DNA from: Ralstonia sp. UNC404CL21Col
GTDB lineage: Bacteria > Pseudomonadota > Gammaproteobacteria > Burkholderiales > Burkholderiaceae
Length of the DNA stretch: 64,000 nucleotides
NCBI RefSeq assembly: GCF_000620465.1
Contig: NZ_JIBE01000003.1
Span: 930,001 to 994,000 of the forward strand
Direction: 5' to 3'
In this document: piece by piece, positions 26,434 to 36,130 of the stretch
Layout: every line of letters starts with the position of its first letter
How positions within the stretch are numbered: the first letter of the stretch is position 1
Position numbers and translations under genes: made by a program
Notes under the pieces: generated by a model
The model's database searches: none
What the model was told of the DNA's origin: nothing
The model's input: only the letters and a program-made list of their open reading frames with translations

Positions 26434-26775
26434 GCGAAGCGGACCGATAAGCCGGATTCTGTGCGCCGCGTGGCCGAAACCAGCGGCGTGACAACCATTC
26501 CTCTAGACCGGCTGTTGCCAGCCGGCTCAAGCTCCCTACCCGCAGACTCAGCGAGCCGCTTCATCGCCTGCTTACTTGGGATTGCTCCGGGTGGAGGTTA
26601 CCGCGTTTCACCCTTCGCCCTGGCCGAAGCCTGGGCGAAGACTCGTCTCTGTGGCCCTATTCCGCACGTCACCGTGGATGGTCGTTAGCCATCACCCTGC
26701 TCTATGGAGTCCGGACTTTCCTCCCCTTCCGCTCGCACGAGGCGGCGGAAGCAGCGGTTGTCTGGTCCGCTTCGC
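26434..26775 (-). ncRNA. rnpB: RNase P RNA, class A
   Basis: The catalytic RNA of RNase P, which trims tRNA 5' leaders. The P1 helix is formed by GAAGCGGACC at the 5' end (near 26773) and GGTCCGCTTC at the 3' end (near 26436). Universally conserved blocks read on the minus strand as GGGGAGGAAAGTCCGGACTCC, GGGTGATGGCTAACG, AACCTCCACCCGGAGCAA and GAATCCGGCTTATCGG. Length about 340 nt is normal. The promoter must lie within the 3' end of the DUF3025 gene: TAGACT at about 26785-26790 is at -10 position. Confidence 0.95.
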
Positions 26776-26786
26776 GAGGCGCGAGT

Positions 26787-27590
26787 CTAGCACTGTTCAG
26801 GTACGACGCGCCGCCGGCCCGGGCGAAAGACTGTCGTGTCCAGATAGAAGCCGGCGTCTTCGTTGGCATCGCACCAACCCGGGATGCCCATGACCGGCAA
26901 CGGGCGGAAATGGTGCGGCGCGAGATCGGCGTGCAGCAGCGTCTCGGCCAGCAGAGCGTCGAGCGAAGAGTGGTCCGCCGGCAACGCGGCCACCTGCACC
27001 GGCCACGCATGCGCAGTGATCGACTTGTAAGGCGCGACCAGCTTCTCCAAGACTGCATGGCCGAACGGCAGAACCGCGCACGTGGCGCCCCACGCTGCCC
27101 TGCCCTCAACGAACAGGCCGCGCCAGTCGAACGCGGTCAGGCAGCGCTCCGGCGCGTCTTCGGTGTGCACGAAGATCAGGGCGTTTTCGTCGAACAGCGT
27201 GGCGGCATCGCGAACGGTGCCGCGTGCCGCGCCAATCCCGTCCTGCGTAATCGCCCGCGCTTGGCGCGCGTTGAGCGCTGCCTTCGCACGCGGCCAATGC
27301 AGCCAGATCAGGGCGTTGAAAAAGTCGTGGAGATTGTCCCGCGTCGGCACCCCGCCGGTGGCGGCGATGTGTGCTTCGTAAGCGGCGCCGGCCGGCAGTG
27401 CATCTTGCGGGACGAAGCGCAGCGCATGACCGCTGCACGTGCAGATGGCTTGTGCCGCCGGCTGCGCGTTCAGCGCGTCGCGAAGATCGGCGCCCCGTGA
27501 GATTGCGTCTGCAAGCGGCGCGCCGATTGCAGCGAGCGGTGCGAACGCCGGATGGCCCCAGTCGATCGCACCGAGATCAGCGGCCAGCAA
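26787..27590 (-). CDS. DUF3025 domain-containing protein
   Basis: A 267-residue protein of unknown function covered by one DUF3025 domain. Conserved-looking stretches are RDNLHDFFNALIWLHWPRAKAALN, near the middle, and PVMGIPGWCDANEDAGFYLDTTVFRPGRR at the C-terminus. The motif NALIWLHWPRAK is typical of this family. The start is taken as TTG at 27590, 1 bp after the pyrC stop; no ATG or GTG is in frame nearby. It is probably translated from the pyrC transcript. Its last codons overlap the likely rnpB promoter. Confidence 0.8.
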   Translation of the reverse strand: MLAADLGAIDWGHPAFAPLAAIGAPLADAISRGADLRDALNAQPAAQAICTCSGHALRFVPQDALPAGAAYEAHIAATGGVPTRDNLHDFFNALIWLHWPRAKAALNARQARAITQDGIGAARGTVRDAATLFDENALIFVHTEDAPERCLTAFDWRGLFVEGRAAWGATCAVLPFGHAVLEKLVAPYKSITAHAWPVQVAALPADHSSLDALLAETLLHADLAPHHFRPLPVMGIPGWCDANEDAGFYLDTTVFRPGRRRVVPEQC

Positions 27591-27591
27591 C

Positions 27592-28626
27592 TCAGACAGA
27601 CTTCCAGCGCAGCATCTCGCCGCCGCGCAACGGCACCAGCGTCTGCTCGCCGAACGGGACTTCGGCGGGAAGCTGCCATTGCGAGCGCGTGAGCGTCAGC
27701 GTGCCAGCATTGCGCGGCAGGCCATAGAAATCCGGCCCGTGGAGGCTCGCGAAACCTTCGAGCTTGTCGAGTGCGTTGGCGTCTTCAAAGGCCTCGGCGT
27801 ACAGCTCCATGGCGTGCAGCGCGGTGTAGCAGCCGGCGCAACCGCAGGCGTGTTCCTTGACGCCCTTGGCGTGCGGCGCGCTGTCGGTACCGAGGAAGAA
27901 GCGCGGGTGGCCCGAGGTGGCCGCGGCCACCAGCGCCAAGCGGTGTGTTTCGCGCTTGAGCACCGGCAGGCAGTAGTAATGCGGGCGGATGCCGCCGACA
28001 AACAGGGCGTTGCGGTTGTACAGCAGATGATGCGCGGTGATGGTCGCACCGACCGGGCCTTCCGCATCGCGCACGTATTCGGCCGCGTGCTTGGTGGTGA
28101 TGTGCTCGAACACGACCTTCAGCGCAGGGAAGTCGCGGCGCAGCGGCAGCATCACGGTGTCGATGAAGACGGCCTCGCGATCGAAGATGTCGACGGTCGG
28201 GTCGGTCACCTCGCCGTGCACGAGCAGCGGCATGCCGACTTCCTGCATGGCTTCGAGCGTCTTGGCGCAGCGGCGCAGGTCCGTCACGCCGGCATCGCTG
28301 TTGGTGGTGGCGCCGGCCGGATACAGCTTCACGCCATGAATGAAACCGCTGGCGCGGGCCTCGCGGATGACTTCCGGCGACGTGTTGTCGGTCAGGTACA
28401 GCGTCATCAGCGGCTCAAACTGCGTGCCGGCCGGCAGCGCGGCGAGAATGCGCTCGCGGTAGGCGCGTGCCTGGGCGGTGGTCGTCACCGGCGGCTTGAG
28501 GTTGGGCATGATGATCGCCCGGCCGAACTGGCGCGCGGTGTCGCCCACCACATCGGCAAGCGCATCGCCGTCGCGCAGGTGCAGGTGCCAGTCATCGGGG
28601 CGGACGATCGTAAGAGTGTCGGTCAT
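27592..28626 (-). CDS. pyrC: Dihydroorotase, class II
   Basis: A 344-residue zinc enzyme of pyrimidine synthesis that closes carbamoyl-aspartate to dihydroorotate. Metal ligands are visible as [10 protein letters not shown] (His-x-His), the carbamylated Lys in [17 protein letters not shown] and FEHITT, with SAPH containing the catalytic Asp region ([10 protein letters not shown]). The length and sequence match the E. coli PyrC type rather than the longer PyrC/PyrX type. The start at 28626 ([10 protein letters not shown]) fits the family. Confidence 0.96.
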   Translation of the reverse strand: MTDTLTIVRPDDWHLHLRDGDALADVVGDTARQFGRAIIMPNLKPPVTTTAQARAYRERILAALPAGTQFEPLMTLYLTDNTSPEVIREARASGFIHGVKLYPAGATTNSDAGVTDLRRCAKTLEAMQEVGMPLLVHGEVTDPTVDIFDREAVFIDTVMLPLRRDFPALKVVFEHITTKHAAEYVRDAEGPVGATITAHHLLYNRNALFVGGIRPHYYCLPVLKRETHRLALVAAATSGHPRFFLGTDSAPHAKGVKEHACGCAGCYTALHAMELYAEAFEDANALDKLEGFASLHGPDFYGLPRNAGTLTLTRSQWQLPAEVPFGEQTLVPLRGGEMLRWKSV

Positions 28627-28659
28627 GGTGCGTGCGGAAGCGGTCAGCAAAAACGTGAA

Positions 28660-29958
28660 TCAGAGAATGAGGATGACGCGGTAGTCGTTGACATTGGTGC
28701 GCGTCGGGCCGGTGACGATCAGGTCATCGGCGGCGGCAAAGAAACCGTAGGCGTCGTGTGCGTCGAGCGCGGCGCGGGCGCCGACACCCTTGACCGCAGC
28801 CCGGGCGATGGATTCGGGGTCGAGCAGCGCACCCGCATTGTCCTCCGATCCGTCGATGCCGTCTGTATCGGCGGCGAGCGCATAGACGTTGCCCATGTCT
28901 TCGAGCGTGACGCCGAGCGAGAGCAGGAACTCAGCGCAGCGCCCGCCACGGCCACCGGTCCAGCCTGGCGGAATCGTCACTGTGCATTCGCCGCCGGAGA
29001 TGAGCGCCACCGGCGCCACAAACGGCGTGCCGTGCTGGCGGACCTGCCGCGCCAGCGCGCCGTATACCTGGGCGACCTCGCGCGCCTCGCCGGTCACCGT
29101 ATCGCCGAGGATGGCCGTTCGGATGCCGCGCGTCGCAAATACCTGCGCGCCGGCTTGGAGGCTTTGTTGCGCAGTGGCGATAACGTGATTGGCCACGCGT
29201 GTAAAGCAGGCGTCGCCGGGCTTGGGTGTTTCGGCAATCTCGCCGCGTGCGCCGCGTTCGAGATGCGCGCGCACGGTATCGGGTATCTGGGCGCCCCAGC
29301 GCTTGAGGATGGCCAGTGCATCTGCGTAGGTGCTCGCATCCGGCACGGTCGGGCCGCTGGCAATGGCGCTCGGGTCGTCGCCCGCCACGTCCGAGACGAT
29401 GAGCGTCGTGACCGGCGCGCGCGATGCGGCGGCAAGCCGCCCGCCCTGAATGCGCGACAGATGCTTGCGCACGATATTCATGTCGGTGATCGGCGCACCG
29501 CAGCGCAGCAACTCGCGCGTCACGGCTTTCAGGTCGGCCATCGGGATGCCCTCGGCGGGCAGGGACAGCAGGCTCGAGCCGCCACCTGAAACGAGCACGA
29601 TCAGGCGGTCACTCTCGGTCAGCGCACAGACGCGATCCAGGATTTCCTGCGCGGCCTGCTCACCCGCCTCGTCTGGCACCGGATGTCCGGCTTCGATAAC
29701 CCGGATGTGCTCGGTCGGCAGGCCATGCGCATAACGCGTGACGACCAGGCCTTCGATCTGTGCGCGGCCGGCATAGGCCTGTTCGACCGCCAGCGCCATC
29801 GACGCAGCCGCCTTGCCGGTGCCGACCACGAGCGTCTTGCCCCCGGCATGCGGCGGGGGGAGGAAGTCAGCGACGATCTTCAGCGGGTCGGCCGCGCCCA
29901 CGGCGGCGGCGTAGCTCTCCAGCAGGAGGGCACGGGCGGCGGTGCGATCAAGCTTCAT
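28660..29958 (-). CDS. Glycerate 2-kinase (GckA/TtuD, MOFRL family)
   Basis: A 432-residue kinase that phosphorylates D-glycerate, usually to 2-phosphoglycerate, in the tartrate, glyoxylate or serine routes. The N-terminal DUF4147 domain includes VVGTGKAAASMALA and VSGGGSSLLSLPAEG. The C-terminal MOFRL domain includes GRGGRCAEFLLSLG and the ATP-side DTDGIDGSEDNAGA. It lies 33 bp upstream of pyrC on the same strand and diverges from the amidotransferase gene. No partner hydroxypyruvate or tartronate genes are nearby. Confidence 0.9.
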   Translation of the reverse strand: MKLDRTAARALLLESYAAAVGAADPLKIVADFLPPPHAGGKTLVVGTGKAAASMALAVEQAYAGRAQIEGLVVTRYAHGLPTEHIRVIEAGHPVPDEAGEQAAQEILDRVCALTESDRLIVLVSGGGSSLLSLPAEGIPMADLKAVTRELLRCGAPITDMNIVRKHLSRIQGGRLAAASRAPVTTLIVSDVAGDDPSAIASGPTVPDASTYADALAILKRWGAQIPDTVRAHLERGARGEIAETPKPGDACFTRVANHVIATAQQSLQAGAQVFATRGIRTAILGDTVTGEAREVAQVYGALARQVRQHGTPFVAPVALISGGECTVTIPPGWTGGRGGRCAEFLLSLGVTLEDMGNVYALAADTDGIDGSEDNAGALLDPESIARAAVKGVGARAALDAHDAYGFFAAADDLIVTGPTRTNVNDYRVILIL

Positions 29959-30125
29959 GGGAAGGGCTTCCGGTTAAGGCAGTTGGGACGCACCGCGACG
30001 GGCGGCGTGCAGCGTGTGCGCAACGGCTTGCAGGCGAGTGCGGCGCCGTGAAGACGAAGGCGCTTGGCACCCCCGGCGGCCGGCTGGATAATGTCTATTT
30101 TATTGCATCCGACTTTTCCCCCACC

Positions 30126-30956
30126 ATGTGCCAGCTGCTGGGCATGAACTGCGCCGAACCGACCGATGTGACGTTCTCGTTCACCGGGTTCGCCGCGCGC
30201 GGTGGCGTAACCGACCACCATGCCGACGGCTTCGGTGTCGCCTTCTTCGAAGACAAGGCGTGCCGCCTGTTCATCGACAATCAGTCGGCCGGCACCTCGC
30301 CGGTGGCGGAGCTGGTCAAGCGCTACCCGATCAAGTCCAAGAACGTCATCTCGCACATCCGCAAGGCGACGCAAGGCACGGTGCGGCTGGAAAACTGCCA
30401 CCCCTTCATGCGCGAGCTGTGGGGCCGGCACTGGATCTTTGCCCACAACGGCGATCTGAAGAACTTCTCGCCGTTCCTTTCGGGCGTCTACCAGCCCGTG
30501 GGCGATACCGACAGCGAACTCGCCTTCTGCTTCATCATGCAGGCACTCCGCAAGCGCTTTCCGGGTTCGCAGCCGCCGCTCAATGAGCTGTTCTACGCGC
30601 TGTCCGATATCACCAAGGAAATCACCCGCTACGGCGTGTTCAATTTCCTGCTGTGCAACGGGCAGGCGCAGTTCGCCCATTGCTCCACGCGGCTGTATTA
30701 CATCGTGCGGCAATGGCCGTTCTCGACGGCGCATTTGATCGACGCCGACATGACGATCGACTTCGCCAAATACACCACGCCGGCCGATCGCGTAGCCGTC
30801 ATCGCCACCGCGCCGCTCACCGACAACGAAGTCTGGACGCAATTCGTGCCGGGCGAACTGCTGATGTTCGAATCGGGCCAGGCGACGATGGCGACCAAGG
30901 TGCCGATTCCGGAAGCCGTGCAGATCGCGAACGCAGCGAACACCGCCTGCACCTGA
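30126..30956 (+). CDS. Class II glutamine amidotransferase (YafJ-like)
   Basis: A 276-residue Ntn-type glutamine amidotransferase (GATase_4). Cys2 of MCQLLGMNC is the expected nucleophile after Met removal, followed by HADGFGVAFFEDK, SHIRKATQG and FAHNGDLKNF, which form the glutaminase pocket. The acceptor is unknown; YafJ proteins lack a synthase domain. The start at 30126 is fixed by the catalytic cysteine. A bidirectional terminator follows. Confidence 0.9.
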   Translation: MCQLLGMNCAEPTDVTFSFTGFAARGGVTDHHADGFGVAFFEDKACRLFIDNQSAGTSPVAELVKRYPIKSKNVISHIRKATQGTVRLENCHPFMRELWGRHWIFAHNGDLKNFSPFLSGVYQPVGDTDSELAFCFIMQALRKRFPGSQPPLNELFYALSDITKEITRYGVFNFLLCNGQAQFAHCSTRLYYIVRQWPFSTAHLIDADMTIDFAKYTTPADRVAVIATAPLTDNEVWTQFVPGELLMFESGQATMATKVPIPEAVQIANAANTACT

Positions 30957-30975
30957 GGCCGCATCGCCCATAAAA

Positions 30976-31012
30976 AAAGCCGCTCCGAGTGGACTACACC
31001 CGGAGCGGCTTT
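30976..31012. terminator. Bidirectional terminator between amidotransferase gene and gltL
   Basis: AAAGCCGCTCCG (30976-30987) and CGGAGCGGCTTT (31001-31012) form a 12-bp perfect stem with a 13-nt loop, flanked by A-runs and T-runs. It ends both the plus-strand amidotransferase gene and the minus-strand gltIJKL operon. Confidence 0.92.
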
Positions 31013-31032
31013 TTATTGCCGGGAAACGTCGC

Positions 31033-31767
31033 TTAGTGCGACAGGATCTTCGACAGGAACTGCTTGGCGCGATCGGAACGAGCGTCGATGTTGCCGAAGA
31101 ACTCTTCCTTCTCGCAGTCTTCAACGATGCGGCCTTGGTCCATGAAGATGACGCGGTTGGCGACCTTCCGGGCGAAGCCCATTTCGTGGGTCACGCACAT
31201 CATGGTCATGCCTTCCTTGGCCAGTTCCACCATCACGTCGAGCACTTCGTTGACCATTTCCGGATCCAGCGCGGAGGTCGGCTCGTCGAACAGCATGCAG
31301 ATCGGGTCCATCGACAGCGCGCGGGCAATTGCCACACGCTGCTGCTGACCACCCGACAGCTGGCCCGGGTATTTGGCGGCGTGCGCCTTCAGGCCCACAC
31401 GCTCCAGGTACTTCAAGCCCTTGGCAGTTGCCTCTTCCTTGGACCGGCCCAGCACCTTTTGCTGTGCGATCGTCAGGTTCTCGGTGATCGACAGGTGCGG
31501 GAACAGCTCGAAGTTCTGGAACACCATGCCCACGCGCGAACGCAGCTTCGGCAGGTTGGTGCCCTTGCCGCCCACCGAGGTGCCGTCGACGAGGATCTCG
31601 CCCTTCTGGAACGGCTCGAGCGCGTTCACGGTCTTGATGAGCGTGGATTTGCCCGAACCCGACGGGCCGCACACCACCACCACCTCGCTCTTCTTCACGC
31701 TGGTGGTGCAGTCGGTCAGCACCTGGAAGCTGCCGTACCACTTGGAAACGTTCTTGATCTCGATCAT
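31033..31767 (-). CDS. gltL: Glutamate/aspartate ABC transporter ATP-binding protein
   Basis: A 244-residue polar amino-acid uptake ATPase. Walker [12 protein letters not shown]-loop [10 protein letters not shown], signature [15 protein letters not shown], Walker [14 protein letters not shown] and the switch His in [10 protein letters not shown] are all intact. The start at 31767 ([12 protein letters not shown]) follows AGAAGGTGACCC and overlaps the gltK stop by 4 bp. It is the last gene of gltIJKL before the shared terminator. Confidence 0.93.
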   Translation of the reverse strand: MIEIKNVSKWYGSFQVLTDCTTSVKKSEVVVVCGPSGSGKSTLIKTVNALEPFQKGEILVDGTSVGGKGTNLPKLRSRVGMVFQNFELFPHLSITENLTIAQQKVLGRSKEEATAKGLKYLERVGLKAHAAKYPGQLSGGQQQRVAIARALSMDPICMLFDEPTSALDPEMVNEVLDVMVELAKEGMTMMCVTHEMGFARKVANRVIFMDQGRIVEDCEKEEFFGNIDARSDRAKQFLSKILSH

Positions 31768-32447
31768 TGGGTCACCTTCTTCTGAAGTCGCTTCACCAGC
31801 ACGGAGGCGCCGAAGCAGATCACGAAATAGCACAGGCCGGCAAACAGCAGCAGCTCGACGATACGGCCGTCGCGCTCACCAATGTTGTATGCCTGCGTAA
31901 AGAAGTCCGACAGCGCGCTCACATACACCAGCGACGTATCCTGGAACAGGACGATGGCCTGCGTGAGCAGCAGCGGAATCATGTTGCGGAATGCCTGCGG
32001 CAGGATCACCAGGCGCATGGCCTGGCCGTACGTCATACCCATCGCATAGGCCGCGAACATCTGCCCGCGCGACACGCTCTGGATACCGGCGCGGATGATC
32101 TCGGAGTAATACGCCGCTTCAAACAGCGCAAAGGCGACAAGCGCGGACGTCATGCGCATGTCGGTGGCCGGCGACAGGTTGAAGATTCTCTGCAGCACCT
32201 GCGGCACGATCAGGAAGAACCACAACAGCACCATCACCAGCGGGATGGAACGGAAGAGGTTCACGTACCCCTGCCCAAACCACTGCAGCGGTTTGATGCC
32301 CGACAGGCGCATCATCGCCAGCAGGGTGCCCCAGACGATGCCGACCAGAATGGCCGTGCCGGTGATCTCGAGCGAAAGGAGCATGCCCTCGCCGAGCACG
32401 CGCATGTTGTCGGCGTTGATGGACGAGAAATCGAAGTGATAAGCCAT
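31764..32447 (-). CDS. gltK: Glutamate/aspartate ABC transporter permease GltK
   Basis: A 227-residue HisM-type inner-membrane permease with about five helices and an EAA-like loop ([20 protein letters not shown]) that docks to GltL. It lies 18 bp downstream of gltJ and overlaps gltL. The pair of different permeases, GltJ and GltK, is typical of the glutamate/aspartate system. Confidence 0.92.
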   Translation of the reverse strand: MAYHFDFSSINADNMRVLGEGMLLSLEITGTAILVGIVWGTLLAMMRLSGIKPLQWFGQGYVNLFRSIPLVMVLLWFFLIVPQVLQRIFNLSPATDMRMTSALVAFALFEAAYYSEIIRAGIQSVSRGQMFAAYAMGMTYGQAMRLVILPQAFRNMIPLLLTQAIVLFQDTSLVYVSALSDFFTQAYNIGERDGRIVELLLFAGLCYFVICFGASVLVKRLQKKVTQ

Positions 32448-32465
32448 GAAGAGTCCTCGCCTCGA

Positions 32466-33194
32466 TTACTTGCCGCCGATGAAGCCAGGCAGCCGGGAAC
32501 GTGCTTCCACCCAGCGCATCAGGCCCATAACGGTCAGGTTGATCAGCATGTACATCAGCGTCACGGCGATGAACGATTCGTACGGCTGAGCGGTGTAGTC
32601 CACCAGTTGGCGGCCTTGTGCGGCCAGCTCCAGCAAACCGATCGTCGACGCCACGGCCGAGTTCTTGAAGATGTTCAGAAACTCCGACGTGAGCGGCGGC
32701 ACGATGATGCGGAACGACATCGGCAGCATCACATAGCGATACGTCTGCGCCAACGTGAAGCCCATCGCCAGGCCCGCATTGCGTTGACCGCGGGGCAGCG
32801 AGTTGATACCCGAACGCACCTGTTCGCACACACGCGCCGCGGTAAAGGTACCGAGACACAGCATGGCGCACAGGAACATCGACGTATTGGGGTTCATCTG
32901 CTTGATGTAGTCGCCGCCCGGCACGAGTTCAGGCACGACGAAATACCAGATGAACAGCTGCACGATCAGCGGAATGTTGCGGAACAGTTCCACATACGCT
33001 GCGGCAAGGCCCGACAGCCACTTGTTCGGCACCGTTCGCAGCACGCCGAGCACGGAGCCGATGACGAGCGCGATGATCCAGGACGACAGGCCGAGCACGA
33101 CAGTGGTCTTCAACCCCGCGAGCAGCCAGTCCAGGTAGGTCTGATTCTGGGCGGCTTCCGTGAAGAAGACGCCCCAGTTCCAGTGGTAATTCAT
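32466..33194 (-). CDS. gltJ: Glutamate/aspartate ABC transporter permease GltJ
   Basis: A 242-residue HisM-type permease beginning MNYHWNWGVFF, a recognisable GltJ start, with about five membrane helices and the docking loop ARVCEQVRSGINSLPRGQ. It is 99 bp downstream of gltI; the gap holds no clear terminator, so the operon is probably continuous. Confidence 0.92.
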   Translation of the reverse strand: MNYHWNWGVFFTEAAQNQTYLDWLLAGLKTTVVLGLSSWIIALVIGSVLGVLRTVPNKWLSGLAAAYVELFRNIPLIVQLFIWYFVVPELVPGGDYIKQMNPNTSMFLCAMLCLGTFTAARVCEQVRSGINSLPRGQRNAGLAMGFTLAQTYRYVMLPMSFRIIVPPLTSEFLNIFKNSAVASTIGLLELAAQGRQLVDYTAQPYESFIAVTLMYMLINLTVMGLMRWVEARSRLPGFIGGK

Positions 33195-33293
33195 GATGGT
33201 TCCCTCAAAAAGAAACGGAAGGGAGAAGACCTGTTAACCGGCCTTTGCCTTCCGTTTCGGTGACGCTTGTATCAGGCCCGTTGAGGGAGCCGA

Positions 33294-34202
33294 TCAGTCA
33301 AGAGCCTTGTCGTTCGGGTTCTTGATCAGCGCCTTCATGTCGTCCGACAGCGGGAACTCCATGTTCACGCCCTTGGGCGGAACCGGCTGCTCGAACCACT
33401 TCTTGTATTCGGCGTTGATCGTGCCGTCCTTCATCATGCCGGCAATGGTCTTGTCAGCCAGTGCCTTGAACGGAGCATCATCCTTGCGGACCATGCAGCC
33501 GTAGGATTCACGCGATTGCGGCTTGGCAACGACCACCCAGTCGGCCGGGTTCTTGGCCTTGGCGCGCTCGCCGTACAGCAGGGCGTCGTCCATCATGAAC
33601 GCGACAGCGCGGCCCGATTCCAGCGTCAGGAACGACTGGCCGTGGTCTTTCGTGCTGATGATGTTCATGCCGAGCTGCTTCTCGTCGTTCATCTTGCGCA
33701 GCAGGCGTTCCGACGTCGTACCGGCGGTGGTCACGACGTTCTTGCCCTTCAGGTCAGCCCAGTCCTTGATGCCCGAATCCTTCTTCACCATGATGCGGGT
33801 GCCGATGATGAAGATGGTGTTCGTGAACGATGCCTGCTTCTGGCGCTCGAGGTTGTTCGTGGTCGAGCCGCACTCGAGATCGATGGTGCCGTTCTGCAGC
33901 AGCGTGATGCGGTTCTGCGACGTGACCGGAATCTCGTTGATCTTCAGATCCTTCAGGCCGAGTTGCTTCTTCACGTCCTCGGCAATCTTGGTGGCGACGT
34001 CGTACGAATAGCCGATCGTGCGGACACCGCCGACGTTGTAGCTGAACGGAATCGACGAATCGCGCACGCCCAGCGTGATGGTGCCGGTGTCTTTGATCTT
34101 CTTGAGCGTACCAGTCAGCTCTTCTGCGTGGGCAGCGCTGCCGAACGTACCAACGGCGACACCAACGGCTGCAACCACGGTTGCCAGCTTGGCGAGGTTC
34201 AT
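33294..34202 (-). CDS. gltI: Glutamate/aspartate periplasmic binding protein GltI
   Basis: A 302-residue solute-binding protein (SBP family 3). The signal peptide runs to about residue 26 (AAHA, then EELTG). The mature protein carries ITLGVRDSSIPFSY, the ligand-pocket region IDLECGSTTNNLERQKQ and FMMDDALLYGERA, all characteristic of GltI/DEBP. The start at 34202 is preceded by AAGGAG. It is the first gene of gltIJKL, with a 523-bp gap upstream to gdhA. Confidence 0.93.
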   Translation of the reverse strand: MNLAKLATVVAAVGVAVGTFGSAAHAEELTGTLKKIKDTGTITLGVRDSSIPFSYNVGGVRTIGYSYDVATKIAEDVKKQLGLKDLKINEIPVTSQNRITLLQNGTIDLECGSTTNNLERQKQASFTNTIFIIGTRIMVKKDSGIKDWADLKGKNVVTTAGTTSERLLRKMNDEKQLGMNIISTKDHGQSFLTLESGRAVAFMMDDALLYGERAKAKNPADWVVVAKPQSRESYGCMVRKDDAPFKALADKTIAGMMKDGTINAEYKKWFEQPVPPKGVNMEFPLSDDMKALIKNPNDKALD

Positions 34203-34725
34203 GAAAGTCTCCTTTTGACCATGAAAGAGAAAGACGGGACTGTACCAAAAAACGTTTGGTGACAGTATTGGTGTTGCCACTAAATCGTTGAATCCAACGG
34301 AGTTTTTCCTCTGGCGCGGACCCTGCCGCAATCGCATTTTCCGAGCAACCGGATACCTTACGTTGTGCTTTTCCGGAAAACCGGAAAAGACGCGCAGGGC
34401 CAGACATGGCAACGCTCTGCAACATCGGCACGCAGGCACGGTTGCTTGAGCGGAATGACCGCCAATTGCTAAGGAAAAACCAGGGGAAATAAAGCCCGCC
34501 CGATGTGCGCTCTCTGTCGCTTAACGAACCCGACTTGAGGATGGGAAGGACGACGATGCTGCCATCGCCCTTCTCATGGTGCGACGCTCCGGAACGTTAT
34601 GGTTCGTCCCATGAGCACCGGCTTTCTTCAACCGTCGCGCATGGCCGCCTGATCGGCAGCAACGCGATAGACCGGTGCGGCACCCTGTTGGAGCACCGCG
34701 CCGGTATTGACCAGCGCGTTGCCGA
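34203..34725. other. 523-bp noncoding region between gltI and gdhA
   Basis: No gene is supported here. Three inverted repeats stand out. ACTGTACCAAA (34239-34249) with TTTGGTGACAGT (34255-34266) overlaps a possible gltI -10 (TACAGT, minus strand, 34239-34244). CTTTTCCGG, AAAA, CCGGAAAAG (34368-34389) is a perfect 9+4+9 palindrome. CTCATGG (34573-34579) with CCATGAG (34609-34615) encloses a further short stem, about 110 bp past the gdhA stop. None has a T-run typical of a terminator. Confidence 0.5.
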
Positions 34726-36027
34726 TCAGGGGTACAGACCGCGCTCTTGGCGGGCCTGCAGAATCCGCGTACAGGCGATGATGAACGCCGCCGTACGCAG
34801 AGTAACCTTGTTGTCCTGCGCCACTTGCCAGACGCCACGGAAGGCATCTTGCATGATCCGTACCAGGCGCTGGTTGATCTCGTCTTCGGTCCAGAAGAAG
34901 CTCGAGAAATCCTGCACCCACTCGAAGTAGCTGACCGTCACGCCGCCGGCGTTGGCGATCACGTCCGGGCAGACCAGGATGCCTCGGTCGCGCAGGATGT
35001 CGTCTGCCTCGGGCGTCGTGGGGCCGTTTGCACCTTCCACGACAATCTTTGCCTTGATATGGGGCGCGTTCTTGACGGTGATCTGGCCTTCCAGCGCGGC
35101 CGGGATCAGGAATTCGCAGTCCAGCGCCCAGAAATCGTCTTGCGAGACGGTCTCTGCCGCAAAACCGGCCACGCTGCCGTTGTGGTCGACGTGCTGGATC
35201 AGCGCGTCGACATCCAGGCCGTTGCCGTTGAACACGATGCCCTTGTGGTCTTGCACGGCAATGACCTTGGCGCCGGCGTCGTGGAACAGCTTGGCGGCCA
35301 CGCTGCCGACGTTGCCGAAGCCCTGCACCACCACGCGCGCGCCCTTGACGTCGATGCCAAGGTTGCGCGCAGCTTCGCTGCCGACCACGAACACGCCGCG
35401 GCCCGTGGCTTCGCGACGGCCCAGGCTGCCGCCCAGCGCGATCGGCTTGCCGGTCACCACGCCGGTGGCGGTGGAGCCTTCGTTCATGGAGTACGTGTCC
35501 ATCATCCACGCCATGATCTGCGCGTTGGTGTTCACGTCCGGAGCCGGAATGTCCTTGTTCGGCCCGATGATGATGCCGATCTCGCTGGTGTAGCGGCGGG
35601 TCAGGCGTTCGAGTTCACCGGAAGACAGCTTGCGCGGATCGACACGGATACCGCCCTTGGCACCGCCGTACGGCACGTTCACGGCCGCGTTCTTCACCGA
35701 CATCCACGCCGACAGCGCCATCACTTCCGACAGCGTCACGTCCTGGTGGAAACGCACGCCGCCCTTGCCCGGACCGCGCGACGTGTTGTGCTGCACGCGA
35801 TAGCCCTCAAAGTGGGCGATGCGGCCGTCGTCCATCTGGATGGGCACGTCGACGATCAGCGCGCGCTTGGGGCGCTTGAGCGTTTCAACCCAACGTGCGA
35901 GCGAGCCGAGGTAGGGGGTGACCCGGTCGACCTGCTGCAGATAGATGCCCCACGGGCCGAGGTTGTCGGCCGGCAGATAGGACGGGATGGCGTGCTGGAG
36001 TGTCGACGGAGATGCGACATTGGACAT
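34726..36027 (-). CDS. gdhA: NAD(P)-dependent glutamate dehydrogenase
   Basis: A 433-residue hexameric-type Glu/Leu/Phe/Val dehydrogenase that interconverts glutamate with 2-oxoglutarate and ammonia. The catalytic Lys region is in [10 protein letters not shown] and [14 protein letters not shown]. The dinucleotide-binding fold starts at [15 protein letters not shown]. The residue after the second beta strand appears to be acidic or neutral rather than Arg, so NAD use is plausible but not settled. The start at 36027 follows AGGAAGACAGCC. It lies between a LysR gene and glutamate transport, suggesting a catabolic role in glutamate use. Confidence 0.93.
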   Translation of the reverse strand: MSNVASPSTLQHAIPSYLPADNLGPWGIYLQQVDRVTPYLGSLARWVETLKRPKRALIVDVPIQMDDGRIAHFEGYRVQHNTSRGPGKGGVRFHQDVTLSEVMALSAWMSVKNAAVNVPYGGAKGGIRVDPRKLSSGELERLTRRYTSEIGIIIGPNKDIPAPDVNTNAQIMAWMMDTYSMNEGSTATGVVTGKPIALGGSLGRREATGRGVFVVGSEAARNLGIDVKGARVVVQGFGNVGSVAAKLFHDAGAKVIAVQDHKGIVFNGNGLDVDALIQHVDHNGSVAGFAAETVSQDDFWALDCEFLIPAALEGQITVKNAPHIKAKIVVEGANGPTTPEADDILRDRGILVCPDVIANAGGVTVSYFEWVQDFSSFFWTEDEINQRLVRIMQDAFRGVWQVAQDNKVTLRTAAFIIACTRILQARQERGLYP

Positions 36028-36130
36028 GGCTGTCTTCCTTTTTTGGACCTCGGTAAGGTCCTTCAAGTCCCACAAAATGCCCGCCAGCTTAGGGACCGGC
36101 CAGAACGAAATCCAATGCCGTTTTTACATC

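Noticed and set aside
27439-29589. A 716-codon plus-strand open frame opposite pyrC and glycerate kinase
   Set aside because: It spans several confirmed minus-strand genes and gives Arg/Gly/Ala-rich protein without domains.
34521-34847. A short minus-strand open frame downstream of gdhA
   Set aside because: It overlaps the end of gdhA in another frame, has no ribosome site and is Arg/Ser-rich, as expected for noncoding GC-rich DNA.
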